From the NCBI GenBank assembly GCA_014360755.1, contig JACIWX010000007.1:1-64000 (forward strand): a stretch of DNA of 64,000 bases, written 5' to 3'. The position numbers and the translations under genes were made by a program. Under the pieces are notes generated by a model. It was not told where the DNA came from. It did no database searches and was given only the letters and a program-made list of their open reading frames with translations. The stretch comes from Chloroflexota bacterium (lineage in GTDB: Bacteria; Chloroflexota; Anaerolineae; UBA2200). Shown one piece after another: positions 25,217 to 34,845 of the stretch. The first letter of the stretch is position 1, and every line of letters starts with the position of its first letter.

Positions 25217-26134
25217 TCAGGTTCCCACGTCTGCTGCGAGGCCGTACACCTGCCGTGGGGCGAGGAATTGGGGAAAGCGCCCCAAGAGCGCTAGGCGCAG
25301 GGAATAACAGCAGTGGCAGGCATCCACGTATTCTTCCTCATGCGGGATATGATATTCTCTGATGAGGGATGCTGGCCCACCGCGCAGCAGTGGCCCGACA
25401 ATGGGATGAGAGTCCGGGTCATATTCCCTGACCAGCCGGGACAGGGGAGTCTGCCACATATTGCCCATGCTCAACCCCTGACAGAGATGGACATGCCCGT
25501 AAGCGTCTACATGAACCCGTTCGGGGTCGCGCAGGTCTTCGTAGGGGCAGGTGGTAAATTGTTCCCAATGCCTCCTGGGAAGCCCTGCGGTCAGCGTTTC
25601 CACCGCCCGGCCCCGGAACATGGCGCCGCCACCGATGACCGGCGCCCCGGGCTCTTACTCCTTGTCCACCCCGGTTTCGACCGTGGGCCGCTCAATGCAA
25701 ATCGAGTCGCCGGGCAAGCCCAGGCGCCTTGCCGCTGCCAGCGCTCGCTTGGCGGGGTTGTCCTGTACCTCCTCGTGATGGAACAAATCGTCGCTGACCA
25801 CAAAATCGGCAAGCAGCAATTCCGCCAAAGGACGTAGCCAAAGCTCTGCGTCTTCCACGGTTGTAGCCCAATAGGCATTGGTCACCACGCCGGTCTGAAA
25901 GCCGCGTTCGCGTGCGAGGCGGATGCCTTCCAGCATCAACGGGTAGAAGAGGAAAGGCTCGCCGCCCTCGAAATAAATCCATCTGACGCTGCCCAGTCGG
26001 CGCGCCTCATCCAGGACATCCGTCACCTGCGCCAGGGTAAAAGTGCCCTTGGCTTGCGGGCTGCTGTACACAAAGCAGTGCTCGCATTCCAAGTTGCAAC
26101 GATAAGTCAATAGGAAATGGATTCCGGGGAGCAT
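25217..26134 (-). pseudogene. Radical SAM protein gene interrupted by an in-frame TAA
   Basis: Both halves lie in one frame. Residues 1-159 are a radical SAM domain (CNLECEHC near residue 13, FEGGEPFLF near 55, TNAYWA near 85) ending in VDKE, then TAA at 25657-25655. Reading on without a shift gives EPGAPVIGGGAMFRGRAVE and a SPASM-like tail (TTCPYEDL, HVDAYGHVHLCQGLS, CHCCYSLRL) to 25217. A single codon therefore separates it from a normal protein of about 305 residues. The start has a strong AGGAGGGG. It may be a recent nonsense mutation or a sequencing error. Radical SAM/SPASM enzymes modify peptides or enzymes; the target here is unknown. Confidence 0.8.
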
Positions 26135-26208
26135 CGCCCTTCCCCTCCTCGCATATCAGGGCAAGGTAACACTTCTGTCATACTCCCCATCGCGGCTAAG
26201 CCCTTCTC

Positions 26209-26553
26209 TCAAGGCTGGCGCACGAAATGGGGCATTTGGGCAGGGATCTCAAAAGCCATTTCCACAAAGCCGCCGTACTGCCCATTTTCGTACCATGGCG
26301 CCTGGTAGATGAGTTTGTGCACCCCGCCCTTCTCGATGGTGTAGACATTCGTGGATTGCGTTTCCATCAGGTGCTGGAGCTTTGTACGCGCTGGCTCAGG
26401 GTGGCAATCGAGCACATTGCTGCCAATGAGTTTCCTGCCGCCTTCTTTGTGAAAAGCCTGCGCCGCGCGCTCGTTCATCTCGATAATGATGCCCTGCGCA
26501 TCGCAAACAGTAATGGCGGCAGGGAATTCGTCAACCCAGCGATGATCTGCCAT
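26209..26553 (-). CDS. Single PAS-domain protein
   Basis: A 114-aa protein that is essentially one PAS domain: FPAAITVCDAQGIIIEMNERAAQAF, then a loop with LIGSNVLDCHPEPA and the C-terminal strands YTIEKGGVHKLIYQAPWYENG. PAS domains sense small molecules, redox state or light and mediate interactions. There is no output domain, so it may bind a partner; the radical SAM gene lies 74 bases downstream on the same strand. The ATG at 26553 is placed 5 bases from AGGAGG; a GTG at 26559 is the alternative. Confidence 0.85.
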   Translation of the reverse strand: MADHRWVDEFPAAITVCDAQGIIIEMNERAAQAFHKEGGRKLIGSNVLDCHPEPARTKLQHLMETQSTNVYTIEKGGVHKLIYQAPWYENGQYGGFVEMAFEIPAQMPHFVRQP

Positions 26554-26570
26554 GTGCACCTCCTGGACGG

Positions 26571-26600
26571 ATTATATCCCCTTTTGCTCAAAACAGACAA
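26571..26600 (-). promoter_or_regulatory. Probable promoter of the PAS gene
   Basis: On the minus strand TTGTCT (26600-26595) and TATAAT (26576-26571) are 18 bases apart, directly upstream of the AGGAGG of the PAS gene. Confidence 0.55.
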
Positions 26601-26743
26601 AGCGGTCAAGGGCGAGGCAGAGTCTCACCGCAGAGCACGCGGAGAGCGCAGAGAAGATCATTCACCCCGTAGATCACAGAGGGCACAGTGTTTTTGATTT
26701 CCCTCTGTGATCCCTGCGCCCTCTGCGGTGAAAAAACGCCGCT

Positions 26744-26772
26744 TTGGAGATAACGCCATTCTGTTCTACAAT
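26744..26772 (+). promoter_or_regulatory. Probable promoter of the MFS gene
   Basis: TTGGAG at 26744-26749 and TACAAT at 26767-26772 have a 17-base spacer, 33 bases before the ATG. The preceding 26610-26740 is CGCAGAG-type repeat DNA. Confidence 0.55.
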
Positions 26773-26805
26773 AGCCTCGTTACCCAAATGGTATAGGGAC
26801 GAAGC

Positions 26806-28038
26806 ATGGCAGACGAATCCACGCACTCCAATTGGCGGCGTAACCTCTACACTGTGTGGCTGGCCGAAGTGTTAGCCATCATGGGCTTTGATGCTGCGAT
26901 GCCCTTCTTGCCTTACTATGTACAAGAGTTGGGCATCACCGGACCTGGGCAAGTAGAACTGTGGACGGGCTTGCTCTATTCGGCAAACGCGGTAGCAATG
27001 GGCACCATGGGACCCATCTGGGGATCCCTGTCCGACCGTATGGGGCGCAAACTAATGCTGGAACGGGCGATGTTCGGCGGGGCTTTGCTCCTCGGCGCGA
27101 TGGGTTTTGTACACAATGTCCAGCAACTGCTGGTGTTGCGCGTCCTGCAGGGAGCAGTAACGGGCACGGTGGCTGCCTCTTTCACACTGGTGTCAGCCAG
27201 CACACCAGCCGCGGCACGCGCCTTCGCCTTGGGCATGTTGCAGATGGGCGTGTACTTGGGAGGGTCCCTGGGCCCAAGCGTGGGCGGATTTGTGGCTGAC
27301 CTGTGGGGCTACCGGGCGTGTTTCCTCATCACAGGCATCCTGCTCGCTGCAGGTGGCTTGTTGGTGGCACTGCTGGTGCGCGAGGCACGCGCTGACCTGA
27401 GGAAAGAGGAAGATGGTTCTTTCCTGGAGGGCTTGCGCTTGGTATTGCGCTCTCCCGGCGTGTTGTCTGTGTTCGGAATACGCTTGCTCACGTCAGCCGC
27501 CATACGCACGGTGAACCCCATGCTGCCATTGTTTGTGCAGACGTTGGTCCCAGCGGAGGCAAGGGTGGCTTCGCTGGTGGGCGTGATCAACAGCGCGAAC
27601 ATGGCTGCGACAGCGATCGGTTCCGTGGCTATCGGACGCTATGGGGCACGGGTGGGGACGCGGCGGGTGCTGTTGGCTTGCCTTGCCACGGCTGCTGGAT
27701 GCCACGCCCTGCAGGGCTTGGCTAGCAGCCCCATGCAGTTGCTGCTGCTGCGCGCTCTGGCCGGATTTGCCATTGGGGGCATCCTGGTGGCACTGAGCAC
27801 GGCATTGGCGGATGCCGCACCGGACGGGCGCCAGGGCACGGTGTTTGGGTTGCAATCCAGCGTGGTGTCCGCAGCCAATGCCATTGGGCCCTCGTTGGGA
27901 GCAACCGTTGCTGCTTCCTGGGGGTTGCGCATGCCCTTTGGGGTGGCAACGGCAGGCTTCTTGCTAGCCATGGGCATGTTGACTTTGGTGGGCAAGCGGT
28001 CTTCGTCACCACAGAGGATGCAGGGAAGGAAATCCTAA
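26806..28038 (+). CDS. Major facilitator superfamily transporter, drug:H+ antiporter type
   Basis: A 410-aa membrane protein with about 12 hydrophobic helices. The loop 2-3 signature GSLSDRMGRKLML near residue 75 and the antiporter-type motif C in helix 5 (LGGSLGPSVGGFVAD near 148) place it in the DHA1-like exporters. A second GRYGARVGTRRVL near 273 marks the corresponding loop of the C-terminal half. It probably exports small hydrophobic compounds using the proton gradient. The ribosome site is weak. It is expressed alone; the gene downstream is convergent. Confidence 0.92.
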   Translation: MADESTHSNWRRNLYTVWLAEVLAIMGFDAAMPFLPYYVQELGITGPGQVELWTGLLYSANAVAMGTMGPIWGSLSDRMGRKLMLERAMFGGALLLGAMGFVHNVQQLLVLRVLQGAVTGTVAASFTLVSASTPAAARAFALGMLQMGVYLGGSLGPSVGGFVADLWGYRACFLITGILLAAGGLLVALLVREARADLRKEEDGSFLEGLRLVLRSPGVLSVFGIRLLTSAAIRTVNPMLPLFVQTLVPAEARVASLVGVINSANMAATAIGSVAIGRYGARVGTRRVLLACLATAAGCHALQGLASSPMQLLLLRALAGFAIGGILVALSTALADAAPDGRQGTVFGLQSSVVSAANAIGPSLGATVAASWGLRMPFGVATAGFLLAMGMLTLVGKRSSSPQRMQGRKS

Positions 28039-28044
28039 TAAGGT

Positions 28045-28445
28045 AACGTGGTGTAGGGGCGAACACGAGGTTCGCCCTTTTGGTTTCACCGCAGGAGTTC
28101 TTTTACCGCAGAGGACGCGGAGAGCGCAGAAGGGTTTACCACGAAGACACAAAGACACCAAGAGAATAGGAAATCCCAATGGGCGAATGACCAATGGCCA
28201 AATTCCCTCTGCGCCCTCTGCAGTGAAGGGGGTACCGCCGAGGTCACAGAGAACACAGAGGTTTTTAACCACAAAGACACGAAGATTTTGGTCATTATTC
28301 ATTGGGATTTGTCTCTGTGGCCTCTGTGCTCTCTGTGGTAAAAAATTTTGCTCGGCGCGTGCTGCGCTCTCGGCGGCGAGAGGAGTTGTTTTACCGCGGA
28401 GCACGCAGAGAGCGCAGAGGGATTTCTGTTTTTCTCGGCATTGAG
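28045..28445. repeat. Long intergenic repeat, second copy at 37098-37336
   Basis: The gap begins with a GGGGCGAACACGAGGTTCGCCC hairpin. A 98-base stretch at 28116-28213 is identical to 37098-37195, and two further stretches (28262-28300 and 28330-28397) match 37205-37240 and 37270-37336. Internal inverted repeats (CACGAAGACAC with GTGTCTTCGTG-like arms) are obvious. An imperfect inverted repeat AACCAGGTTTCTGGGGAAAACCTGGTT spans 28463-28489. No gene seen. Confidence 0.9.
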
Positions 28446-28526
28446 GGGCGTCCAACATAAGAAACCAGGTTTCTGGGGAAAACCTGGTTTCTCGGCTCGG
28501 ATATCGGCGGTATGATGAAAAGATTG

Positions 28527-29315
28527 TCAATCCACGGGGGGCTCCCAAGCATAGTACTCACGCACCAGCGCCACAAATTTCTCCACAGTGCCTTGAATGA
28601 CCTTTTCCCCGGTTTCCGCTGTTGCCACTGTGGGATCGCCGTACACGCCGGTCCGGCTCTTCTGCAGCTTCCAAGTAGACCAAGTGACAAGATTTTTTCC
28701 CACAAAATTGTCCTGAGCACGAAACTCGGACTCAAAACGCAGCGATTCGCCCGAAGGTGCTTTGGACATATCCACAGGATAACCCATCGCCAGCATAAGC
28801 GAGGTCTCATACTCACAAGCATGGACTGCACCCCCAGGTGCAGAACGCCTCACCTGGTTGAAAGTTTCTGCGCTAAAGTTCCAGACATTAGCCAGGATGG
28901 GCGTAGCCTCAAATTCATCGGCGAGCTCCCGCAAAGCCACTTGTAACAACTCTGGATTGTTGCCATGGCCGTTCATGAGAATCACTTTGCGAAACCCCAT
29001 CCGCAGGAGAGACGCAACGATATCGTGCACCAAATCAATCACAGTACGAGTGCGCACTTTGATCAGCCCAGGCCACTTGCCCACCGCATCTACAGAAAAA
29101 GTAGACCACACCGCTGGCATAACCAAAACGGGTATTTCTCCCTCTAATGCAGCCGCTACCCTTTTGGCTATTCCTTCCGCAATAAATGTATCGGTGCCAA
29201 CGGGCAAATGAGGCCCATGCTCTTCCACTTGACCTATTGGCAATAACACGACTGCATTCTTCTGAACTGCTTCTTCGATCTCTAGACTACTATTGAGCAA
29301 GAAATCCGAATGCAT
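28527..29315 (-). CDS. Creatininase-family amidohydrolase/lactonase-like protein
   Basis: A 262-aa creatininase-fold protein and the last gene of the sugar operon. The metal-binding residues are in place: Glu and His of VEEHGPHLPVGTDT near 30-43, Asp of the same segment, His of NGHGNNPE near 116, and Glu of HACEYETSL near 166. The family hydrolyses amide or ester-like bonds (creatinine, formylamides, mycofactocin precursor). In a sugar operon it may open a lactone or amide intermediate (inference). It follows the kinase by 50 bases. Length is typical. Confidence 0.9.
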   Translation of the reverse strand: MHSDFLLNSSLEIEEAVQKNAVVLLPIGQVEEHGPHLPVGTDTFIAEGIAKRVAAALEGEIPVLVMPAVWSTFSVDAVGKWPGLIKVRTRTVIDLVHDIVASLLRMGFRKVILMNGHGNNPELLQVALRELADEFEATPILANVWNFSAETFNQVRRSAPGGAVHACEYETSLMLAMGYPVDMSKAPSGESLRFESEFRAQDNFVGKNLVTWSTWKLQKSRTGVYGDPTVATAETGEKVIQGTVEKFVALVREYYAWEPPVD

Positions 29316-29365
29316 GATGAATAGCTCCTCCTCTCAATCTCTATAAAATAGTATTTTAACCCAAT

Positions 29366-30838
29366 TCAGGCTTGGTTCACAAGAACTGACTCGATACGTC
29401 GGTACTCTTCATACCGTTGGGCATAGATCTCTACATTCTTTGGAACAGGATCACGATGAGCTAGTTCGCCCACCATCACTTCTCTAGCTTGGGCTAGAGT
29501 AGAGAAAAGCCCACTTCCCACCCCTGCCAGCATGGCAGCTCCGATGTTGGCCGTCTCCACTGTCTGTGTCCAAGCCAGTGGGCGATTGATCACATCACCA
29601 ATGATCTCCCGCCACAGGGCGCTTTTCGCTCCGCCACCAAAGACAATCGCTTCTTCGACAGGGCCAGCTAGTTCCTCGGTTACGGCCAGGTTCTCGCGCA
29701 TCTGATACGCTATCCCTTCGAGGATAGCGCGGGTGAGATGGGCACGGGTTGTAGCCAGGCTCAAGCCATGGAACGTCCCCCGTGATTGGCTCTTCCAATG
29801 TGGGCTCCCGGCGCCACTGAGATGGGGATAGAAGAATACGCCATCAGCCCCTGGAGGGATTTGTGCTGCTTCCTCATCCAGTGCGGAATATGGTGTGCCC
29901 GGACAGATGGTATCACGGTACCAACGGAGACTCCCCGCCCCTGTACTGACCACACCTTCTAAAACCCAGCGATTTGGCACAACAAAAGTGAAAGTGGGCA
30001 CGCGCATCTGTACATCTACATGCGGACGATCCATGACCTGACTAATCGCCGACGCTGTCCCAAGTGAGAGCGTGGCCTTGCCATCTTGGATACCTGCGCC
30101 AAGTGCAGCACACTTTTGGTCCTGCCCTCCCACGGAAACCACGACATTGGATGGCAGCCCCAGTTCTCGCGCTACGTCGGACCGCAACGTCCCTACCGGT
30201 GTCCCCGACCAGCAGATAGCAGGCAATATCTCGCGCGGTATGCCAAACACATCCAGTAACTCGGTGCTCCACTCCAAAGCGCGAAGGTCATAGAGCATCG
30301 TGCCGCCAGCCATAGAGTGATCAGTAACGGTCTCACCGCAGAAACGGTAGACCAGGTAATCATGTCCCATGAGTACCTTATGCACTCTGCGCCATACATC
30401 AGGGCGATGTTTCTGCAACCAGAGCAACTTGGGCAATACATAGAACGGCGAAGCCCGCTTGCCAGTGACCGTAAACAGTTCCTCTTGGGAATAGCGTTCG
30501 AGGATCATCTCGCTTTCCTCAAGGGCGCGGTGATCCAGCCAATTGATGGCATTACCCAGAGCATTGCCGCCCTTGTCCAACAGGACAAAGGAGATGCCCT
30601 GGGAACTGACCGCCAAGCCACGTACGGCACTGCGCAGCGCATCTGCCCCCTCTAATGCTTGCTCTATAGCCTGGCAGGTGAGTTGCCACCAGGCATGGGC
30701 ATCCTGCTCTATCATAGTGGGGGACAGCGTAATCAGACCGTACTCCAGATAGCTCTCGCCTAACAAATGCCCATCTTGGTCATACACCCCAGCCTTGCAG
30801 CCGGTAGTGCCTAGGTCAATGCCGAGCAACAGTCCCAT
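29366..30838 (-). CDS. FGGY-family carbohydrate kinase, xylulokinase-like
   Basis: A 490-aa sugar kinase with the ASKHA fold. Phosphate-binding loops are LLGIDLGTTGCKAGVYD at the N-terminus and VVSVGGQDQKCAALGAG near 255; the FGGY signature regions are present as MAGGTMLYDL near 178 and FGGGAKSALWREIIGDV near 403. It resembles xylulokinases, which phosphorylate ketoses made by the isomerase encoded upstream. 32 bases separate it from the isomerase gene. The exact sugar cannot be assigned. Confidence 0.93.
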   Translation of the reverse strand: MGLLLGIDLGTTGCKAGVYDQDGHLLGESYLEYGLITLSPTMIEQDAHAWWQLTCQAIEQALEGADALRSAVRGLAVSSQGISFVLLDKGGNALGNAINWLDHRALEESEMILERYSQEELFTVTGKRASPFYVLPKLLWLQKHRPDVWRRVHKVLMGHDYLVYRFCGETVTDHSMAGGTMLYDLRALEWSTELLDVFGIPREILPAICWSGTPVGTLRSDVARELGLPSNVVVSVGGQDQKCAALGAGIQDGKATLSLGTASAISQVMDRPHVDVQMRVPTFTFVVPNRWVLEGVVSTGAGSLRWYRDTICPGTPYSALDEEAAQIPPGADGVFFYPHLSGAGSPHWKSQSRGTFHGLSLATTRAHLTRAILEGIAYQMRENLAVTEELAGPVEEAIVFGGGAKSALWREIIGDVINRPLAWTQTVETANIGAAMLAGVGSGLFSTLAQAREVMVGELAHRDPVPKNVEIYAQRYEEYRRIESVLVNQA

Positions 30839-30870
30839 GGGTACCTTTCATCGAGTGATTAAAGATAAAT

Positions 30871-32196
30871 TTAAATGCGTTCCGCAGGTATGCATAAAAT
30901 GCGGGCCAAATCTCCAATCTCCTCTGCGAGATCACCGTAGCAAACCGCATAGTGTTGCGAAGTCAAATTGGCAATGAACTCGCGCACATCGCCTTCCAAT
31001 TCCAGGTTAATGGCTGGAGCCCAGCCTTGTCGTCGCTCGGTGGCATGTCCTGTGCCTGTACCATAGTGCATAAAATGCCCGCCCACCGTCTCGGAAAACC
31101 GGAGCCAGGTCATCCGTCCTGGCTTTAGAGTAAAACTATTGCACAACCCTTTGAAACCAGGGTGGGGAAAGTTCCTGATTTCAATGTCTTCTGCAGAAGA
31201 GGCTACGGCATAAGGGACAAAACCGCAGGATGACAGATAGATGCATTGACCTACCCAATCGAGGACATCCCCGTAGTAAATTTCCTGTCCGGTAAGGTAA
31301 TGCAAGGTCAACATACTCAAAGCAAGCATGACATCACCTTCGCAGGAGGTTACAATGCCATCCTGTGTCAGCAATGCCAAGGGCACACAGCCAACCATGC
31401 CATATTCCTGAGAGAACTCGTACTGACATTTAAAAGCGATGGCATCAAGATGGCGCTCTTCCACCCAAGATTTCAAAGCCAGGTAGACCCGCGCGGCTTT
31501 CTCTAATTGCTCTTCCCGTACTCCTGGCGCGATGCGGTATTCTCTAAGGCGAGAGAGCGTGTGAGCCAATTCTGCATGGGTGATTGCTTCTGCTCGTCGG
31601 ATCACACTGTAGGCATCAGCATGCTCCACCTCTGGCCCAATACGGAAGCGCAGCAAAAGGTGATCAAAGGTGGCTGAGTACATGCCCATGGAAGCATAGC
31701 CAACCAAGCCAATACGTGACTGACGCAACTTAGTAGCCGCCAGTGCAGCGCGGCAGAAACTGAGGGCATGTGACACTGTAGCCGTGTCATCTACTGGCCC
31801 TACAATGCACTTACAAGGAAAACCCACGCGGTCGAGCGCTGCTTTGACCACCGCCCAACCCACAGAAGAACCAGTGGAGTCACGCATCCCCTTGTTATCA
31901 AACATTGGATAGCCCCAGATAGCTAGGGGGAAATGTTCCCATGCCCGTATCGCTGCCATAGCAACTGGGGCTTCGATCCAAGTGCCTATAAAGATAATCC
32001 CGCCACCCCAATCGCCTACCCGCAGTAATTGACGCGCTGTTTCATCCGCTTCCCAGGGGGTGGTCAGGGGCTGGCGATGATAGAGCAGTTCTATACCCTG
32101 ACCCTGCAATTCCTGCGCTGCGCGGTCCGCAAAACGCAGTGCAACGTCATTAGGGTAATCCGGATGTCCAACTACCAAGAAGCCAATTTTGCTCAT
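30871..32196 (-). CDS. L-fucose/L-arabinose isomerase-like protein
   Basis: A 441-aa protein of the FucI/AraA-like isomerase group, which interconverts aldoses and ketoses with Mn2+. Recognisable features are the N-terminal Rossmann-like start (KIGFLVVGHPDYPND), IWGYPMFDNKGMRDSTGSS near 93, IAFKCQYEFSQEYGMVGCVPLALL near 253 with metal-ligand-type Glu residues, and a C-terminal GGHFMHYGTGTGHATERRQGW near 370 supplying a His ligand. Its ATG overlaps the permease stop (ATGA), indicating coupled translation. The family is broad, so the substrate is open. Confidence 0.88.
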   Translation of the reverse strand: MSKIGFLVVGHPDYPNDVALRFADRAAQELQGQGIELLYHRQPLTTPWEADETARQLLRVGDWGGGIIFIGTWIEAPVAMAAIRAWEHFPLAIWGYPMFDNKGMRDSTGSSVGWAVVKAALDRVGFPCKCIVGPVDDTATVSHALSFCRAALAATKLRQSRIGLVGYASMGMYSATFDHLLLRFRIGPEVEHADAYSVIRRAEAITHAELAHTLSRLREYRIAPGVREEQLEKAARVYLALKSWVEERHLDAIAFKCQYEFSQEYGMVGCVPLALLTQDGIVTSCEGDVMLALSMLTLHYLTGQEIYYGDVLDWVGQCIYLSSCGFVPYAVASSAEDIEIRNFPHPGFKGLCNSFTLKPGRMTWLRFSETVGGHFMHYGTGTGHATERRQGWAPAINLELEGDVREFIANLTSQHYAVCYGDLAEEIGDLARILCIPAERI

Positions 32197-33206
32197 TTCT
32201 TTTCTCGCCGCGCTTTTAGTTTCAGATCCACGAATACTGCCAGCATGATTACTAAGCCTTTGACCATCATTTGATAAAAAGACGACACATTGAGCAGTGT
32301 CATCCCATTGGCTAAAACGCCGATGATAAAAGCGCCAATAATGGTGCCAACTAGGTTGCCCTCGCCACCCATGAGGCTAATCCCACCCAGAGCACAGGAA
32401 GCAATAGCGTCCAGCTCATAGCCAGTTCCAGCCGCCCCCTGGCCTGACATGAGCCGTGAGGCGAGGATAATCCCGCTCAAGCCCGAGAAAAACCCTGAGA
32501 GCCCATAGACAGCCAGCAACGTGCGGTCTACATGGACGCCGGACAGCTTTGCTGCCTGGATGTTGCCACCAACGGCATATACATAACGGCCAAAGGCAGT
32601 ATGGTTGAGGACATAGTACCCTATAGCAAAGACCACAAACATGATGACAACCGGGGTGGGGACAGGACCCATGTAACTGCGCCCAATGAAGCCAAAACCC
32701 TTGGGTAAACCAAATATGGCATAGCCTTGGGTATAAGTCAGCGCTAATCCCCTCCATACGCTCATGCTAGCCAGCGTGGCAATAAACGGGGGCAAACCAC
32801 CCTTCGTTACCAAAAACCCATTGGCTATTCCTGAGATTAAGCCAAAAGAAAGACCAGTTAGAATAGCTACAGGCATCGGAATGCCATCGCGCAGTAAGCC
32901 AGCAGTAATACATCCTGCCAGTCCCACCACGGAGCCAACGCTGAGGTCAATTCCAGCCGCAATGATGACAAACGTCATACCCACAGCAATGATCCCGATC
33001 ATGGAAATCTGGCGTGCGACATTCATCATGTTATCGAAACTTAGGAAATAAGGGGATGTCAGTGTGAAGAACACACACAGCGCAAGAAAGCCAACCAACA
33101 CGCCCATCTGAAAGATTTGGCGGCCTATCCAGTCAAGGAACCTGGCATAGAATCCTACGCGCGCTGGTTTTGCAACGCAGGTTATGGGCTCAGCATGCTC
33201 TTTCAT
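32193..33206 (-). CDS. Sugar ABC transporter permease (RbsC-like)
   Basis: A 337-aa integral membrane protein with about 9-10 helices. It has the ribose-type permease hallmark AAGIDLSVGSVVGLAGC near 85, FLVTKGGLPPFIATLASMSVWRGLALTYTQG near 150, YAVGGNIQAAKLSGVHV near 235, and the EAA-like GVINSA-equivalent ISLMGGEGNLVGTIIGA near 290. The ATG at 33206 overlaps the ATPase stop, so an upstream extension to 33221 is rejected. It works with the adjacent ATPase and binding protein. Confidence 0.95.
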   Translation of the reverse strand: MKEHAEPITCVAKPARVGFYARFLDWIGRQIFQMGVLVGFLALCVFFTLTSPYFLSFDNMMNVARQISMIGIIAVGMTFVIIAAGIDLSVGSVVGLAGCITAGLLRDGIPMPVAILTGLSFGLISGIANGFLVTKGGLPPFIATLASMSVWRGLALTYTQGYAIFGLPKGFGFIGRSYMGPVPTPVVIMFVVFAIGYYVLNHTAFGRYVYAVGGNIQAAKLSGVHVDRTLLAVYGLSGFFSGLSGIILASRLMSGQGAAGTGYELDAIASCALGGISLMGGEGNLVGTIIGAFIIGVLANGMTLLNVSSFYQMMVKGLVIMLAVFVDLKLKARREKK

Positions 33207-34738
33207 TGACCCTCTCCACACTCCTCTCTACCAGTTGCTGCTTGCATAATCAATTCTTGCGTAGCTTCGCTACGGTCAAACTCTCGCGTAATCCTACCCT
33301 CATGCATGACCACGATGCGATCGCTCACTCCGAGGATTTCAGGCAGTTCGGAAGAAATCATTAAGATGCCCACGCCCTCTTGGGCTAACTTGCCCATCAG
33401 GGCATGGATTTCCGCTTTGGCTCCTACATCAATTCCGCGGGTAGGCTCATCCATAATCAGGACTTTCGGCGTGGCTGCTAGCCAGCGGGCAATGACTGTC
33501 TTTTGCTGATTCCCTCCGCTCAAGTTCCGTACTAGTTGCATCGCACTAGGTGTTCTTATATTTAACTGTCGAATGTAACGAGCTACCAGATCATCTTCCT
33601 GTCTATGCCGGATCGCAAATCCCAGCCATGATAAAAGGCGTATCACGGCCATGCTTATGTTATCGCGGACAGGGCGGGCGAGGAAGAGCGCCTGCTCCTT
33701 GCGATCTTCCGGAACGAGCCCCAAACCACACTCAATTGCTTGCCACGGCGAACGAATCGGACGAGGCAAGCCATCAATGAGAATCTCACCGCTATCCGCG
33801 GAGTCAATGCCAAATATCACCTTGGCTAAATCCGTGCGTCCTGCTCCAACTAACCCTGCCAGCCCGACGATTTCCCCTTTACGCACCTTCAGATTGATAT
33901 TGCGAAGCGCGCCTTCCTTGTTCACGTTTCTCACTTCTAATACGGTATCGCCAATCTTAGTTTCCACCTTGGGGAAGAGCGTGGTCAGTTCCCGACCTAC
34001 CATCATACTGACAATAGTGGGCTGATCGATCTCGCAGATGTCACGGGTTGCAATATAATGGCCATCGCGCAGGACCGTAACACGATCAGCGATGGCGAAC
34101 ACTTCCTCTAGGCGGTGTGTGATAAAAATTACAGCGACTCCTTGGTCTTTCAGATGACATATCATTTCAAAGAGAGTCTCCGTCTCTGCCAGAGTCAGAG
34201 CCGAGGTTGGCTCATCCATCACGATGATCTTAGCCTGAAGCGATAGTGCCTTGGCGATCTCTACCATTTGCTTTTTGGCCACGCTGAGATACTTTACCTT
34301 CTCCCCGGGATCTACACTTAAATGCAATCGATCCAGCAATTCGCGGGCGCTTGCGAAAAGCGCATTGCGGTTCAGATGCGCCCACCCCCATGCTGCTGGC
34401 AACCTACCAAGGAAAATATTTTCTGCCACACTGAGTGAAGGGACGAGATTGAATTCCTGGTAAATCATGCTAATGCCAAGGCGCTGTGCGGTAATGGGGT
34501 CTGATATCTCTACAGGTTTGCCATCTATCAAGATTTCGCCCGCATCACAAGGATGGGCTCCAGCGAGGATTTTCATCAAAGTGGACTTGCCTGCCCCATT
34601 TTCGCCTACTAAGGCATGCACTTCACCCCGGCGCACGCGGAGGCTCACCTTGTCCAGAGCTTGGACACCAGGGAATGCTTTGCAGATATCACGCATCTCG
34701 AGCACATACTCATTTTTGATAGGGGAATGCACGTCCAT
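33203..34738 (-). CDS. Sugar ABC transporter ATP-binding protein (RbsA/MglA-like)
   Basis: A 511-aa protein with two fused ABC ATPase domains. The N-terminal copy has Walker A GENGAGKST near 40, signature YLSVAKKQMVEIAK near 145 and Walker B IIVMDEPTSAL near 163. The C-terminal copy starts at about 260 (LEVRNVNKEGAL), has a degenerate P-loop GLVGAGRTDL near 290, and ends with LSGGNQQKTVIARW and VLIMDEPTRGIDVG. This matches the carbohydrate-uptake CUT2 class, which has a single fused ATPase subunit. Confidence 0.95.
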   Translation of the reverse strand: MDVHSPIKNEYVLEMRDICKAFPGVQALDKVSLRVRRGEVHALVGENGAGKSTLMKILAGAHPCDAGEILIDGKPVEISDPITAQRLGISMIYQEFNLVPSLSVAENIFLGRLPAAWGWAHLNRNALFASARELLDRLHLSVDPGEKVKYLSVAKKQMVEIAKALSLQAKIIVMDEPTSALTLAETETLFEMICHLKDQGVAVIFITHRLEEVFAIADRVTVLRDGHYIATRDICEIDQPTIVSMMVGRELTTLFPKVETKIGDTVLEVRNVNKEGALRNINLKVRKGEIVGLAGLVGAGRTDLAKVIFGIDSADSGEILIDGLPRPIRSPWQAIECGLGLVPEDRKEQALFLARPVRDNISMAVIRLLSWLGFAIRHRQEDDLVARYIRQLNIRTPSAMQLVRNLSGGNQQKTVIARWLAATPKVLIMDEPTRGIDVGAKAEIHALMGKLAQEGVGILMISSELPEILGVSDRIVVMHEGRITREFDRSEATQELIMQAATGREECGEGQ

Positions 34739-34802
34739 ATCGCCTCAACCGAATTTGCGAAGATAGATAATATTGAGGATATTATACTTTGACGACCTAT
34801 CC

Positions 34803-34838
34803 GCAGGCAAGGGATGGGGAGGACCATCCCTTGCCTGC
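34803..34838 (-). terminator. 15-bp perfect hairpin between binding-protein and transporter genes
   Basis: GCAGGCAAGGGATGG at 34803-34817 pairs perfectly with CCATCCCTTGCCTGC at 34824-34838. It lies 7 bases beyond the binding-protein stop. With no T-run it is more likely an attenuator or an mRNA-protecting stem that lets the binding protein be made in excess. Confidence 0.7.
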
Positions 34839-34845
34839 CTTTACC

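Noticed and set aside
25655-25657. Stop-codon recoding in the radical SAM gene
   Set aside because: The codon is TAA, which is not used for selenocysteine or pyrrolysine; mutation or error is simpler.
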